Program-made: the position numbers and the translations under genes | Shown here: piece by piece, positions 16,832-25,447 of the stretch | How the letters are laid out: every line of letters begins with the position of its first letter | How positions within the stretch are numbered: position 1 is the stretch's first letter | Notes under the pieces: generated by a model | Database searches by the model: none | What the model was told of the DNA's origin: nothing | Seen by the model: the letters and a program-made list of their open reading frames with translations, nothing else | Assembly (NCBI GenBank): GCA_017429165.1 | Contig: JAFRPL010000029.1 | Coordinates: 56,398-120,397 of the forward strand | Origin: Clostridia bacterium | Lineage (GTDB): Bacteria; Bacillota; Clostridia; Oscillospirales; CAG-382 | Direction of reading: 5' to 3' | Length of the DNA: 64,000 nt

Positions 16832-17673
16832 AGATAAGCGATCTGCTGGCCCGGGACGGCATAACCGTCTCGTGCGAGCTTTTCCCTCCAAAACAGTTTG
16901 AAAAACTCGCCGAAGTAAAAGACGTGGTCGCCCGTACGGCGGCTCTTTCGCCTTCGTTCATTTCGTGCACGTACGGCGCCACGGGCGGAACTTCGGAATA
17001 TACCATAGACATTGCGAAAGAGATCAACGCCCGCGGCGTACCGGCGCTGGCGCACCTCACCTGCGTCTCTTCCACCAGAGAAAAAGTCGCCGAGGTCATA
17101 GAAGGCTTTTCGCAGAACGGAATAGAAAACGTGCTCGCCCTGCGCGGCGATATCCCGCCGACAGGCAGGATCGCGTTCGATTACGCGCACGCGGCGGATC
17201 TTGTGGAAGAACTCAAGGCGCGCGGCGATTTCTGTATCGGCGGCGCATGCTATCCCGAAGGACATCCCGAAAGCGACTGCATGGAAAAAGACCTGTACTA
17301 TATGCGCGTAAAATACGAAAAAGGCGTTGAATTCTTCACGTCGCAGCTGTTTTTCGATAACTCCGCGTTCCTTTCGTTCTGCGAAAGCGCCCGCGGTATC
17401 GGCATCGGCGCGCCGCTGATCGCCGGGATAATGCCCGTCACCAACGCAGTCAGTATCGAAAGGATGATACGGCTTTCCAACTGCCGCGTCACGCCCGGTC
17501 TCGCCGCGCTGCTCCAGAAATACGGCGGCACGCCCGATATGGGAAAAGCCGGGATAGAATTTTCCACCAAGCAGATCAACGCGCTCATCAAAGAAGGCGT
17601 AAAACATATACACATTTACACTATGAACCGGCCCGAGATCGCTCAGGCGATAATGGAGGGCATAGAAAGGTAA
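16828..17673 (+). CDS. metF: Methylenetetrahydrofolate reductase
   Basis: A 281-residue TIM-barrel flavoprotein that reduces 5,10-methylene-THF to 5-methyl-THF, the methyl donor used by MetH next door. Seen: the catalytic Glu in VSCELFPPKQFEKL near residue 13, FISCTYGATGGTSEYT near residue 44, AHLTCVSSTREKV, NVLALRGDIPP near residue 101, and the Q-L-FFDN block near residue 172. The length is the normal bacterial one. It overlaps yigZ by four bases and ends four bases before metH. Confidence 0.96.
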   Translation: MKISDLLARDGITVSCELFPPKQFEKLAEVKDVVARTAALSPSFISCTYGATGGTSEYTIDIAKEINARGVPALAHLTCVSSTREKVAEVIEGFSQNGIENVLALRGDIPPTGRIAFDYAHAADLVEELKARGDFCIGGACYPEGHPESDCMEKDLYYMRVKYEKGVEFFTSQLFFDNSAFLSFCESARGIGIGAPLIAGIMPVTNAVSIERMIRLSNCRVTPGLAALLQKYGGTPDMGKAGIEFSTKQINALIKEGVKHIHIYTMNRPEIAQAIMEGIER

Positions 17674-17676
17674 AAA

Positions 17677-20031
17677 ATGCGTTTCAAGGACGTTTTCGGC
17701 AAAAAGTTCATGCTGTTCGACGGCTCCACCGGCACCGCGCTGCAAAAAGCGGGGCTTGCGGCGGACGAGCTGCCCGAAGAGTGGAACTTTTCGCACCCCG
17801 AACAAATAGCGGCGCTCCACCGCTCATATATCGAAGCGGGCTGCGACGTCATTGCGACCAATACGTTCGGCGCGAATCCGTTCAAGATGAGCGAGCGCGG
17901 AATGGACGCTGACGCCGTGATAAAGCGCGCCGTCGCCATAGCGCGCGCCGAGGCGGAAAAAGCGGAAAAGCAGGTGTTCGTCGCGCTTTCTGCGGGGCCT
18001 CTGGGCAGATTGCTTTCGCCGCTCGGCGACCTGGATTTCGAAGACGCCGTCGCGGCGTTTGCCGGGATGTGCGTTTCCGCGCGCGACGCGGGCGCCGACC
18101 TTATACTTTTCGAGACCATTTCCGATCCGTACGAAATGAAGGCGGCGCTGCTCGCCGCGCGTGAGAATACGGATCTTCCCGTTATAATCACCATGATGCC
18201 GGGCAAGGACGACCGCCTTATCTCGGGCGGCGAACCCGCGGCCGCGGCGGTGATGCTGTGCTCGATGGGAGTTGACGGCATAGGGCTCAACTGCGGCGAG
18301 GGACCCGAACAGTTCCTGCGCGTGCTGCCCGGAATGATGCCGTACGTCGACGTCCCGGTACTTTGTTCGCCCAACGCGGGGCTCCCGCACGGCGACGAAC
18401 ACGGCTGCGCGAGCTACGACGTTTCGCCCGCCGAATACGCCGCCATGTGCCGCCGCCTTGCGGAATACGGCGCGAGCGCGCTGGGCGGATGCTGCGGCAC
18501 GGATAGCGACTATATAAAAGCCGTCAACGACATCATGCGGGGCTTTACCGTCAAATCGCCGGCGCGTGCTTCCGTCACGCGGGTCTCGTCGCGCAGCAGA
18601 GTGGCGGAATTCGGCGGAAAGCCGCTCATCGTAGGCGAACGCATAAATCCCACCGGGAAATCCGCCATGAAAGCGGCGCTCAAGGAAGACGATATGAGCT
18701 ATATCATGCGTGAAGCGGTATCGCAGACCGCTTCTGGCGCCGATATTCTCGACGTAAACGTCGGGCTCCCCGGCATCGACGAACCGGCTATGCTGGTGCG
18801 CGCGGTGACCGCGGCGCAGAAAGTGACCGAGCTTCCGCTGCAGATCGACACCGCCGACAAGACTGCGCTCGAAAAAGCGCTGCGCGTCTACAACGGCAAG
18901 CCGCTCATCAATTCGGTCAACGCTTCTCCCGAATCTATGGACAAGGTGTTCCCGCTCGTCAAAAAATACGGCGGCGCGGTGGTGTGCCTCGCGATGGACG
19001 AAAAGTCCATTCCCGAAACGCCCGCCGGGCGCGCCGAGGTCATAGGCCGCATAGTGCGGCGCGCGGCGGAATACGGCATACCGGCGTGCGACCTTATCGC
19101 CGACGGTCTTGTTACTACCGCCGCTACCGATCCGGACGCGGCAGTCAAGACGCTCGACACGATCGAGCTCGTAAAAGAAAAGTACGGCATCTGTTCCATA
19201 CTCGGCATTTCCAACATTTCGTTCGGTCTGCCGGAGCGCGAAAAGCTCAATGCGTCTTTCCTCAGCGCGGCGCTGGGGCGCGGGCTTTCGGCTGCGATAA
19301 TGAACCCGCTTTCCGTCCCCGTTGCGGAAGCGTACAGTGAATTCGTCCAAAGCGGCGCTTACGGCGAATTTGCCGTGGGCGATACCGGCGTGCGCAAATT
19401 CGACGGCGGCGATATCACGCTCAAGACCGCCGTGGTGTTCGGGCTCGTCGAACAGGCGGCCAAAGAAGCCGCCGAGCTCGCAAAAACTCTGCCGCCCATG
19501 GATATAGTCAACAACGAACTCATCCCCGCGCTGGACGAAGTCGGCGCGGATTACGAAAGCGGCAAGTCGTTCCTGCCGCAGCTGCTTATGTCGGCGGACG
19601 CCGCAAAATCGGCGTTCGAAGAAATCAGGCGAGCCTGCGCGGGCAAAAGCGAAGGCGGCGAAAAGATAGTTATGGCGACCGTTCAGGGCGATATCCACGA
19701 TATCGGCAAGAACATCGTAAAAGCGCTTCTGGAAAACTACGGCTACGACGTTATAGACTTAGGCAAGGACGTCCCGCCCGAGACCGTTCTCGACGCCGTC
19801 GAACGCACCGGCGCGCGGCTCGTGGGGCTTTCGGCGCTCATGACTACAACGGTCGTGAATATGGAAAAGACCATCCGTCTGCTGCACGAAAAAGCGCCGC
19901 AGTGCAAGGTGATGGTGGGCGGCGCGGTGCTCAACGAGGAATACGCGCGCGCCATCAACGCCGATTATTACGCGGCTGACGCCGTGGGCGCGGTCAAATG
20001 CGCCGGCAGCTTTTTCGGGGTGAAGGAATGA
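17677..20031 (+). CDS. metH: Cobalamin-dependent methionine synthase, lacking the reactivation domain
   Basis: A 784-residue MetH that transfers a methyl group from 5-methyl-THF via cobalamin to homocysteine. Domain order: homocysteine-binding barrel (1-290) with zinc ligands Cys206, Cys272 and Cys273; pterin-binding barrel (about 315-560) with VGERINPTGK and DVNVGLPGIDE; cobalamin cap and binding domain (about 575-784) with the DxHDxG motif, cobalt-ligand His674. The protein ends right after the B12 domain. The SAM-binding reactivation domain of the E. coli enzyme (1227 residues) is absent, as in other clostridial forms. No separate reactivation protein is visible nearby. It sits directly after metF, and its stop overlaps the trmK start. 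Confidence 0.97.
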   Translation: MRFKDVFGKKFMLFDGSTGTALQKAGLAADELPEEWNFSHPEQIAALHRSYIEAGCDVIATNTFGANPFKMSERGMDADAVIKRAVAIARAEAEKAEKQVFVALSAGPLGRLLSPLGDLDFEDAVAAFAGMCVSARDAGADLILFETISDPYEMKAALLAARENTDLPVIITMMPGKDDRLISGGEPAAAAVMLCSMGVDGIGLNCGEGPEQFLRVLPGMMPYVDVPVLCSPNAGLPHGDEHGCASYDVSPAEYAAMCRRLAEYGASALGGCCGTDSDYIKAVNDIMRGFTVKSPARASVTRVSSRSRVAEFGGKPLIVGERINPTGKSAMKAALKEDDMSYIMREAVSQTASGADILDVNVGLPGIDEPAMLVRAVTAAQKVTELPLQIDTADKTALEKALRVYNGKPLINSVNASPESMDKVFPLVKKYGGAVVCLAMDEKSIPETPAGRAEVIGRIVRRAAEYGIPACDLIADGLVTTAATDPDAAVKTLDTIELVKEKYGICSILGISNISFGLPEREKLNASFLSAALGRGLSAAIMNPLSVPVAEAYSEFVQSGAYGEFAVGDTGVRKFDGGDITLKTAVVFGLVEQAAKEAAELAKTLPPMDIVNNELIPALDEVGADYESGKSFLPQLLMSADAAKSAFEEIRRACAGKSEGGEKIVMATVQGDIHDIGKNIVKALLENYGYDVIDLGKDVPPETVLDAVERTGARLVGLSALMTTTVVNMEKTIRLLHEKAPQCKVMVGGAVLNEEYARAINADYYAADAVGAVKCAGSFFGVKE

Positions 20032-20678
20032 ATCCGGGCAGGCGGCTGCTTTCGGCGGCTTCGCTCTGCCGCGGCGGCGATATTATAGATATCGGTTCCG
20101 ACCACGGCTTTTTGCCGGCATGGCTTTTGCTCAACGCAAAATGCGTTTCCGCTTCCGCAAGCGATATCAACCCTATGCCGCTGGAACGCTGCAGAAAGAC
20201 CGCCGAAAAATACGGAGTCGCCGAAAAAATGCGGTTTTTCCTTTCCGACGGGTTCGATTCCGTCGAAGGCGATTACGACGCTGCGTTCGTGTGCGGTATG
20301 GGCGGCATAATGATAGCCGATATCATCCGCCGCGCTCCCGGAAGAGCCGCGCTGTGGGTGCTTCAGCCGATGACCAACGCCGAGATATTGCGCGCTTTTC
20401 TGTGGGATAACGGCTACGTTATAACCGAAGAGGTCTATACGGTCGAAAAGCGAAAGCCCTATGCGGTCATCGCCGCGGAATACACAGGTATTGCCGCGCC
20501 GTATTCGTACGCCGACACGTATCTCGGCAAATCGCGTCCGCAAAGCGCGGAATACGTGCAGTACGTTCGCAAGACGCTCGCTTCTGCGCTAAAACGCCTG
20601 ATGGGGAAAAAGCGCGAAAACGCCGATACTTCGTGCGAAGAACAACTAATTGAAGAATGCGTTCGCCATATTTCATAA
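20028..20678 (+). CDS. trmK: tRNA (adenine-22-N1)-methyltransferase
   Basis: A 216-residue methyltransferase of the TrmK family, which makes m1A22 in bacterial tRNAs. The SAM motif DIGSDHGFLPAWLL near residue 22, DINPMPLERCRKTAEKYG, the FVCGMGGIMIADII segment near residue 86 and QPMTNAEILRAFLW near residue 111 are all family-specific. The chosen ATG overlaps the metH stop (ATGA); an in-frame ATG 30 bases upstream lies inside metH. It is the last gene of the operon, followed by a GAAA-loop terminator. Confidence 0.93.
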   Translation: MNPGRRLLSAASLCRGGDIIDIGSDHGFLPAWLLLNAKCVSASASDINPMPLERCRKTAEKYGVAEKMRFFLSDGFDSVEGDYDAAFVCGMGGIMIADIIRRAPGRAALWVLQPMTNAEILRAFLWDNGYVITEEVYTVEKRKPYAVIAAEYTGIAAPYSYADTYLGKSRPQSAEYVQYVRKTLASALKRLMGKKRENADTSCEEQLIEECVRHIS

Positions 20679-20702
20679 AACGGCGACAAAAGCATACAAA
20701 AC

Positions 20703-20726
20703 AAGGGCGAAAGCCCTTTTCTTCTT
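20703..20726 (+). terminator. Terminator of the lysC-trmK operon
   Basis: AAGGGC-GAAA-GCCCTT hairpin followed by TTCTTCTT. Confidence 0.75.
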
Positions 20727-20728
20727 GC

Positions 20729-20758
20729 TTGACAAACGGTATGAGCGGGGTGTATGAT
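20729..20758 (+). promoter_or_regulatory. Sigma-A promoter of the zinc-ribbon gene
   Basis: TTGACA and TATGAT, 18-bp spacer. Confidence 0.65.
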
Positions 20759-20792
20759 TTTTTTGCAGTAACAACAAAGGAGCAAAAAAATC

Positions 20793-21467
20793 ATGATCTG
20801 TACAAAATGCGGCGCCGAACTTCCTGACGACGCCAACGAATGTTCCGTTTGCGGAGAACCTGTCCCGAGCGCCGAAGACAGCGGCGATCTGCCGGTGTTA
20901 TATACCGAAGAAAAACTGCTCGAATATCCGCCCGACGCTCCGGAAAAGCCCGCGCAAGCGAAAAAAGCGGAAGCCGAAAACAAAAAAACTCCCCGCCGCA
21001 GAGGCAGGGGATGGGATATCGCCGCGGTGATACTCACGGTATTCGCGTGCGCGTCGGCGCTGTATCCGCTGTGCCGCGATTTTGCGTATATCTGTATGGA
21101 CGTTTCCAAAGCCGTGGAAGCGGGCGACGTGTTCCCGGTGGAAGGGATGATATTCGCTTCTGCCGCCGTCGCCGCTGCGTTTGCCGCCGACATTGCGCTT
21201 TCGCTGAAAAGCGCGTTAGGCAGGGGCGGAAAACGCACGTTTTTCTTTTTTGCTTTTCCCGTTCTGCTTTTCTTCTGGCTTTTCGCCCGAATAAACGACA
21301 CCCCCGCGCGGTTCGTCGGCTCGTCGAGGACGGCGCAGGCGATACTGTGCGGGAGCGAACTGTTTTATAAAGATGATTTCTCGCTCATTTCGCTCGTGAT
21401 ACTGGCGTTCGTACTTTGCACGCAGATCGCTGCGAGAAAAGGCGGGGAAGAGACGGCGCAGAAATGA
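20793..21467 (+). CDS. Zinc-ribbon membrane protein of unknown function
   Basis: A 224-residue protein. The N-terminus is a classic zinc ribbon (CTKCGAELPDDANECSVCGE, two CxxC knuckles at residues 3-6 and 17-20). A charged linker follows, then four hydrophobic segments near residues 75-97, 115-135, 150-170 and 195-212. Such proteins are common and mostly uncharacterised in clostridia; the ribbon may bind partners or nucleic acid on the cytoplasmic side. AAAGGAG precedes the ATG. The gene converges head-on with the Na/Pi symporter: the two stop codons share the six bases TGATCA with no spacer, and no terminator separates them. Confidence 0.75.
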   Translation: MICTKCGAELPDDANECSVCGEPVPSAEDSGDLPVLYTEEKLLEYPPDAPEKPAQAKKAEAENKKTPRRRGRGWDIAAVILTVFACASALYPLCRDFAYICMDVSKAVEAGDVFPVEGMIFASAAVAAAFAADIALSLKSALGRGGKRTFFFFAFPVLLFFWLFARINDTPARFVGSSRTAQAILCGSELFYKDDFSLISLVILAFVLCTQIAARKGGEETAQK

Positions 21468-23159
21468 TCACTCGTTGAGGTCACGGGTCACCACGTACGC
21501 TTTTTTCATGGTGACAGTGGATTTTTCGCCGTTGATGGCGTATGCGATGTTGATGGCGTGGTCCGAGCAGCGCTCGAGGTCGGTTATCATATCGGTGAAA
21601 ATGACTCCGCCGCGCGGATCGCATTTTTCGTTTTTGAGCCGCTGAATATGGTTTTCTATATATTCTTCCTGCATCGCGTCGACCGATTCTTCAAGGTCGC
21701 TCACTTCGCCCAGGCGGTCGAATTCGCGCTTTTCATAGACTTCTATCGAAAGCTCGAGCGTCTGCATGGAATGATCGGCTATGGAACGCAACTCGGCCAG
21801 CCCTTCCTTGCTTATCACGGCTTCGGAGCTCTTGAGCTCTTCGGTGTATTCGGCGATATTTTCGGCGTGGTCGCCTATACGTTCGATATCGGCGACGACC
21901 CTGAGCATAATGCCGGCTTCGGAAATATCTGCGTCAAAGAGCGCCTTGCCGTGCAGCTGCACCAGAAAACCGGTGATCTCGTGGTTGAGGTAGTTTATGG
22001 TTTTTTCTACTTCGAGCACGCGTTCGGCTTTATCGGGATCGACTTCAAAGAACGAATCGAGCGCGAGCTTTATGTTGTCGCGCGTGATATACGCCATACG
22101 CATTACTTCCTGCTTGACCTGCCTTATCCCCAGCGCGGGGTTGACGAGCGAGTTGCTGCTTATAAACATAAGCTTTTTGGTGGTGTATTCCTCTTTTTCG
22201 TCGTCGGGCATAAGCTTGGTCACGAACGCGCATATCGGTCTGCACAGCGGTATCACCGCCAGGTTGGCTATCAGGTTGAACATAAGGTGGAAGTTTGCTA
22301 TCTGCCGCGAAACGTTGCCCGCCGGACTTATGTCTATTATAAGATCGACTATGGCGGGGACCAAGAGCAGCAGCACAACGAAGATGACCGCGCCGGCGAG
22401 CTTGGACATAACGCTCGCAGCCGCCGCGCGCTTGGAACGGCGGTTGGCGCCGAAAGATACGAGTACGACCGGCATAACGGCGCCCACGTTCATACCGATG
22501 ATAATATACATCACATCACGCAGCGCTATCCCCGAAGCCACCGCAGAGGTGGAAACGAGCACCTGCAATATACCGATCGAAGCCGACGACGACTGTATGA
22601 GCGCCGTCACCAGCACGCCTAAACCGAAGCAGATGAACGGATTGCCGAACGCGGCGAGAAAATCCGCGATTATGGTATCTATGGGGAGCTTGTCGACCGC
22701 GGTGTTCATTATGAGTATGCCCACGAACAAAAGACCGAAACCGAGTATGATTGAGCCCGCCTTTTTGACGACGCGTTTCTTTACGAACAGGAGCAGCGCC
22801 GCTCCGACGAACAGTATCAGCGGGGCTATGGAATCTATTTTGAACGCAATGATCTGCGAAGTGATGGTGGTACCTATATTGGCTCCGAGCATGACGTACA
22901 GCGCTTTGGTGAGTTCCATGAACCCCGAAGACACAAAGCCCACGGTGATGACGCTCGCGGCGCCCGAGCTCTGGATGAGCGCGGTGACGACTATACCCAC
23001 GACAAAAGCGTAAACGCCTTTGCTCGTGGCTTTTTCAAGTATTTTGCTCAGCTTGTCGCCGGCGGCGTCTTCCAGCGATTTGGAAGTGAAGTTGATCCCG
23101 TAAAGGAACAGCCCTATGCCGCCCAGCAGCAGAAAGATACCGTATATGGTCTCGCTCAT
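21468..23159 (-). CDS. Na+/phosphate cotransporter (NptA family) with C-terminal PhoU-like domain
   Basis: A 563-residue protein. The membrane part (residues 1-310) contains two related repeats of the family signature: GIVVTALIQSSGAASVITVGFV near residue 55 and GVLVTALIQSSSASIGILQVLV near residue 177 (the QSSS/QSSG sodium- and phosphate-binding core). The cytoplasmic part (about 340-563) is PhoU-like helical (RVVADIERIGDHAENIAEY and DLERCSDHAINIAYAI). This couples sodium to phosphate import with a regulatory tail. The ATG with AAGGA at nine-base spacing was chosen over an upstream in-frame ATG that falls inside the preceding gene. It is co-transcribed with the phosphodiesterase upstream. Confidence 0.93.
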   Translation of the reverse strand: MSETIYGIFLLLGGIGLFLYGINFTSKSLEDAAGDKLSKILEKATSKGVYAFVVGIVVTALIQSSGAASVITVGFVSSGFMELTKALYVMLGANIGTTITSQIIAFKIDSIAPLILFVGAALLLFVKKRVVKKAGSIILGFGLLFVGILIMNTAVDKLPIDTIIADFLAAFGNPFICFGLGVLVTALIQSSSASIGILQVLVSTSAVASGIALRDVMYIIIGMNVGAVMPVVLVSFGANRRSKRAAAASVMSKLAGAVIFVVLLLLVPAIVDLIIDISPAGNVSRQIANFHLMFNLIANLAVIPLCRPICAFVTKLMPDDEKEEYTTKKLMFISSNSLVNPALGIRQVKQEVMRMAYITRDNIKLALDSFFEVDPDKAERVLEVEKTINYLNHEITGFLVQLHGKALFDADISEAGIMLRVVADIERIGDHAENIAEYTEELKSSEAVISKEGLAELRSIADHSMQTLELSIEVYEKREFDRLGEVSDLEESVDAMQEEYIENHIQRLKNEKCDPRGGVIFTDMITDLERCSDHAINIAYAINGEKSTVTMKKAYVVTRDLNE

Positions 23160-23181
23160 ATTTTCACGTCCTTGATGAGGG

Positions 23182-23640
23182 TTATAGTGTTTTGAGTTCG
23201 CAGGTGAACGCGCCGTCATCGGCTTCAACCACGGCGTACGAGCCGTAATATCCCGCGCTGCCGGGGTTGAGCAGCACCACGCCGTCTTCGTTCTTTAACG
23301 CCGCTCTGTGCGTGTGCCCGAACAGCGCGAGCTGCGCGCCCATCGACTTTGCCGAAGAAACCAGCGCCGAAAATCCGTTTTTGACTCCGTGGCTGTGACC
23401 GTGGCAGGCGTATATGCGCACTCCGCCGAGCGTTTCGCAGATATAAGGCGGGTACGACGCGAAGAAATCGCAGTTGCCTTTTACGACGTACACGTTCGCG
23501 TAAGGGAACACGCGCGTCAGATGCTCGATATCTCCCGTGCCGTCGCCCAGAAAAAAGACGGCATCGGGGTTTTCTTTTACGAACGCGTCTTCCGCGGCGG
23601 ATCTCTGCCCGTGAGTGTCGGATATGACGAGTATCTTCAT
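23182..23640 (-). CDS. YfcE/MJ0936-type metallophosphoesterase
   Basis: A 152-residue phosphodiesterase with all metal-binding motifs: DTHGQ near residue 8, GDGTGD near residue 33, GNCD near residue 55, the catalytic/metal His in CHGHSHG near residue 79, and FGHTHRA near residue 107. The family hydrolyses phosphodiesters in vitro; its cellular substrate is unknown. It lies 22 bases upstream of the Na/Pi symporter gene on the same strand, which suggests a link to phosphate salvage. Confidence 0.92.
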   Translation of the reverse strand: MKILVISDTHGQRSAAEDAFVKENPDAVFFLGDGTGDIEHLTRVFPYANVYVVKGNCDFFASYPPYICETLGGVRIYACHGHSHGVKNGFSALVSSAKSMGAQLALFGHTHRAALKNEDGVVLLNPGSAGYYGSYAVVEADDGAFTCELKTL

Positions 23641-23732
23641 AAAATCACCTATCCTTACGCATTATATATCATAACACAAAACGAGCGTTTCCGCAAGCGC
23701 ATTTTCAAAAATCGGAAAAATAAACAAGATTA

Positions 23733-23761
23733 TTGAAATTTGCGACTTTTTATGATATAAT
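23733..23761 (+). promoter_or_regulatory. Sigma-A promoter of the tandem-domain lipoprotein
   Basis: TTGAAA and TATAAT, 17-bp spacer, about 36 bases before the ATG. Confidence 0.8.
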
Positions 23762-23797
23762 ATCCATAATCACAAAGATACTCACGGGGGAAAAACG

Positions 23798-24814
23798 ATG
23801 AAACGCTTTGCGCTTATATTAACCGTGCTCGCTCTGCTTTTGCTCTGCGCCTGCTCGCAGAGCGGGAGTTCTAATGCGGAAACGTACGAAAACCCGGTAT
23901 GCGGCTATAAATTCAATATAGAACGCGATTGGGAATATATAGATCTTATGCAGGGCATACCGGCATACGGTCAGGACGTGTATATAGCATATCAGTCGCC
24001 TGCCGATAAGAACGGCGTCAGCGCCGCCGTCGTGACTGTCGAAACAATAGAAGGCGACATCGCCGACTACGTGATCAAGTCTTTGGATGAGGCGTCCAAA
24101 GAACTGAAGATCACCGACAGGAAAACTTCCGATATCTCGCTGGGCGGCGCGCCGGCGCGCCGCGTCGAATACAACATTGAAGTGGCCGGCGTTAAAAAAA
24201 GCGCGTGCCTTGTCTGCTGCGCGCACGACGGCTATACTTATGTCGTGCGCTTCTATGCGAACGACGGGACATACTCCACATATCTCCCGGTGTACGAAGC
24301 GGCACTTTCGTCTTTTGAATTCACGCCCCGCACCGCGCCCGAAACGGCTTCCGCTCCCGAATATTCCGGCGGAACGCTCGAAAGCGCCGACGGCGACTAT
24401 TCGTTCGTCTATCCTTCCGGCTGGGCGGCGATACGCAACGACGGAATGCCCGTCGTGGCGCCCAAAGATGCCGGTGTTTCGGTTTCGGTGACGGCGTTTT
24501 CGCTGCCCGACGAAAAGCTTTCGTACGGCGCGTACGATTATTGGAAAGAGTATGCCGAAGAGCTCAGATCGGTGCTCGACGGATTTACGGTGACCAAAGA
24601 GTATGAAAAGGAAAACGAGCCCAAACTCGGCGGAGTCGTCGCCGCGCGCAAAGAATATTCCGCAACGCTCGACGGCGCCGTGTATAAGTATATTCAGGTA
24701 ATCTGCATAAGGAACGGCTACGTCTATTCGGTGCTCTTCACTTCCGACGCCGCCGAATACGATACCTACGCGCCGGCGTTCGACGGCATCGTCTCTTCGT
24801 TCAGGTTCAATTGA
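23798..24814 (+). CDS. Lipoprotein with two PsbP/DcrB-like repeats
   Basis: A 338-residue exported lipoprotein (signal ending LLLLCACS, Cys near residue 19). Two similar halves follow, about residues 28-175 and 188-338. Each starts with a short YKFNIERDWEYI or YSFVYPSGWAAI strand and ends with the matched pair YVVRFYANDGTYSTYLPVYEAALSS and YSVLFTSDAAEYDTYAPAFDGIVSS. The pattern fits PsbP/DcrB-type small surface domains. The function is not known. The tandem copy is a clear internal duplication. It has its own promoter, and GGGGGAAA precedes the ATG. Confidence 0.75.
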   Translation: MKRFALILTVLALLLLCACSQSGSSNAETYENPVCGYKFNIERDWEYIDLMQGIPAYGQDVYIAYQSPADKNGVSAAVVTVETIEGDIADYVIKSLDEASKELKITDRKTSDISLGGAPARRVEYNIEVAGVKKSACLVCCAHDGYTYVVRFYANDGTYSTYLPVYEAALSSFEFTPRTAPETASAPEYSGGTLESADGDYSFVYPSGWAAIRNDGMPVVAPKDAGVSVSVTAFSLPDEKLSYGAYDYWKEYAEELRSVLDGFTVTKEYEKENEPKLGGVVAARKEYSATLDGAVYKYIQVICIRNGYVYSVLFTSDAAEYDTYAPAFDGIVSSFRFN

Positions 24815-24835
24815 CGCACTTTTTTAAAAAAAGTA

Positions 24836-24864
24836 TTGACTTTTGCAAAAACGGATGATATAAT
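24836..24864 (+). promoter_or_regulatory. Sigma-A promoter of tRNA-Val
   Basis: TTGACT and TATAAT, 17-bp spacer. Confidence 0.85.
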
Positions 24865-24894
24865 AGCGCTTGTCGTTCAACCGAACGGCAAAAC

Positions 24895-24970
24895 GGGGGT
24901 TTAGCTCAGCTGGGAGAGCATCTGCCTTACAAGCAGGAGGTCACAGGTTCGAGCCCTGTAGTCCCCACCA
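24895..24970 (+). tRNA. tRNA-Val (anticodon TAC)
   Basis: A 76-base cloverleaf. The acceptor GGGGGTT pairs with AGTCCCC (two wobble pairs), the anticodon loop is CTTACAA (anticodon TAC), the T arm is ACAGG-TTCGAGC-CCTGT, and CCA is encoded. Confidence 0.96.
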
Positions 24971-25002
24971 GCAAAAAGCACTGCGTAAGCAGTGCTTTTT
25001 GC
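24971..25002 (+). terminator. Terminator of tRNA-Val
   Basis: A 14-bp perfect stem (GCAAAAAGCACTGC, loop GTAA) starts directly after CCA. Confidence 0.85.
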
Positions 25003-25006
25003 AACT

Positions 25007-25195
25007 AAATCCACCCTTACGGGTGGGTGATATCGCATTCGGCGGTGAAATTGCCCTGCGGGCAGTGAAATCCGCCTCGACGGCGGGTGGGTGGATTTAA
25101 TTTCACCGAGCGCGAAACGCTCGATTTCACCAAAGGCAAAAGCCTTTGATTTCACCTTTTGCCGCAAGGCAAAAGATTTCACTATTGCGTTTTCT
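25007..25195. repeat. Hairpin array with GTGAAAT / ATTTCAC spacers (array 1)
   Basis: A non-coding chain of short perfect hairpins separated by a fixed heptamer. In the left half the spacers read GTGATAT, GTGAAAT, GTGAAAT and the hairpins TGCCC-TGC-GGGCA and CCGCC-TCGA-GGCGG. From 25099 on, the spacer flips to its complement ATTTCACC between GAGCG-CGAAA-CGCTC, AAAGGC-AAAA-GCCTTT and TTTTGCC-GCAA-GGCAAAA. The outer arms AAATCCACCC (25007) and GGGTGGATTT (25089) can close the left half. It is not a CRISPR array because the repeated part is the spacer-length heptamer and the hairpins all differ. Confidence 0.8.
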
Positions 25196-25225
25196 GCCAA
25201 TAACCGAAAACTAACTTATATCTTT

Positions 25226-25270
25226 CGCGGCGCCCCTCGGGAAATGGAGGGACAGCCGCGCGTTTTTTTT
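25226..25270 (+). terminator. Intrinsic terminator after hairpin array 1
   Basis: CGCGGC ... GCCGCG stem with an inner CCCTC/GAGGG pair, then TTTTTTTT. No gene ends before it, so it may close a transcript that includes the array. Confidence 0.7.
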
Positions 25271-25283
25271 GCGCGCAAACGTA

Positions 25284-25312
25284 TTGAATTACGGCTATTC
25301 TTATGGTATAAT
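25284..25312 (+). promoter_or_regulatory. Sigma-A promoter of the GH95-like gene
   Basis: TTGAAT and TATAAT, 17-bp spacer, about 135 bases before the start codon. The leader holds a 36-codon frame (25328-25438) without a ribosome site. Confidence 0.75.
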
Positions 25313-25447
25313 ACGGTCGTTGAAAAAATGCATAAGGGCGCGCTTGCGGGTTTTCCGTTGCGTTTTTCCGGTTGTGAATCTGCAAAAGCCATCATACAAA
25401 ACCGTCTTAACGGATTGCGCGACGTTCAGGAGGCGTAAAAGAACGAT

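Noticed and set aside
17824..19698. Long open frame of 624 codons antisense to metH
   Set aside because: Mirror frame produced by the high third-position G+C of metH; low-complexity Arg/His-rich translation, no ribosome site.
25007..25195. CRISPR array
   Set aside because: The repeated unit is a heptamer that inverts mid-way, spacers are perfect hairpins, and no cas genes are near.
25328..25438. 36-codon frame in the leader of the GH95-like gene
   Set aside because: No ribosome site and no hairpin switch downstream; kept only as a remark.
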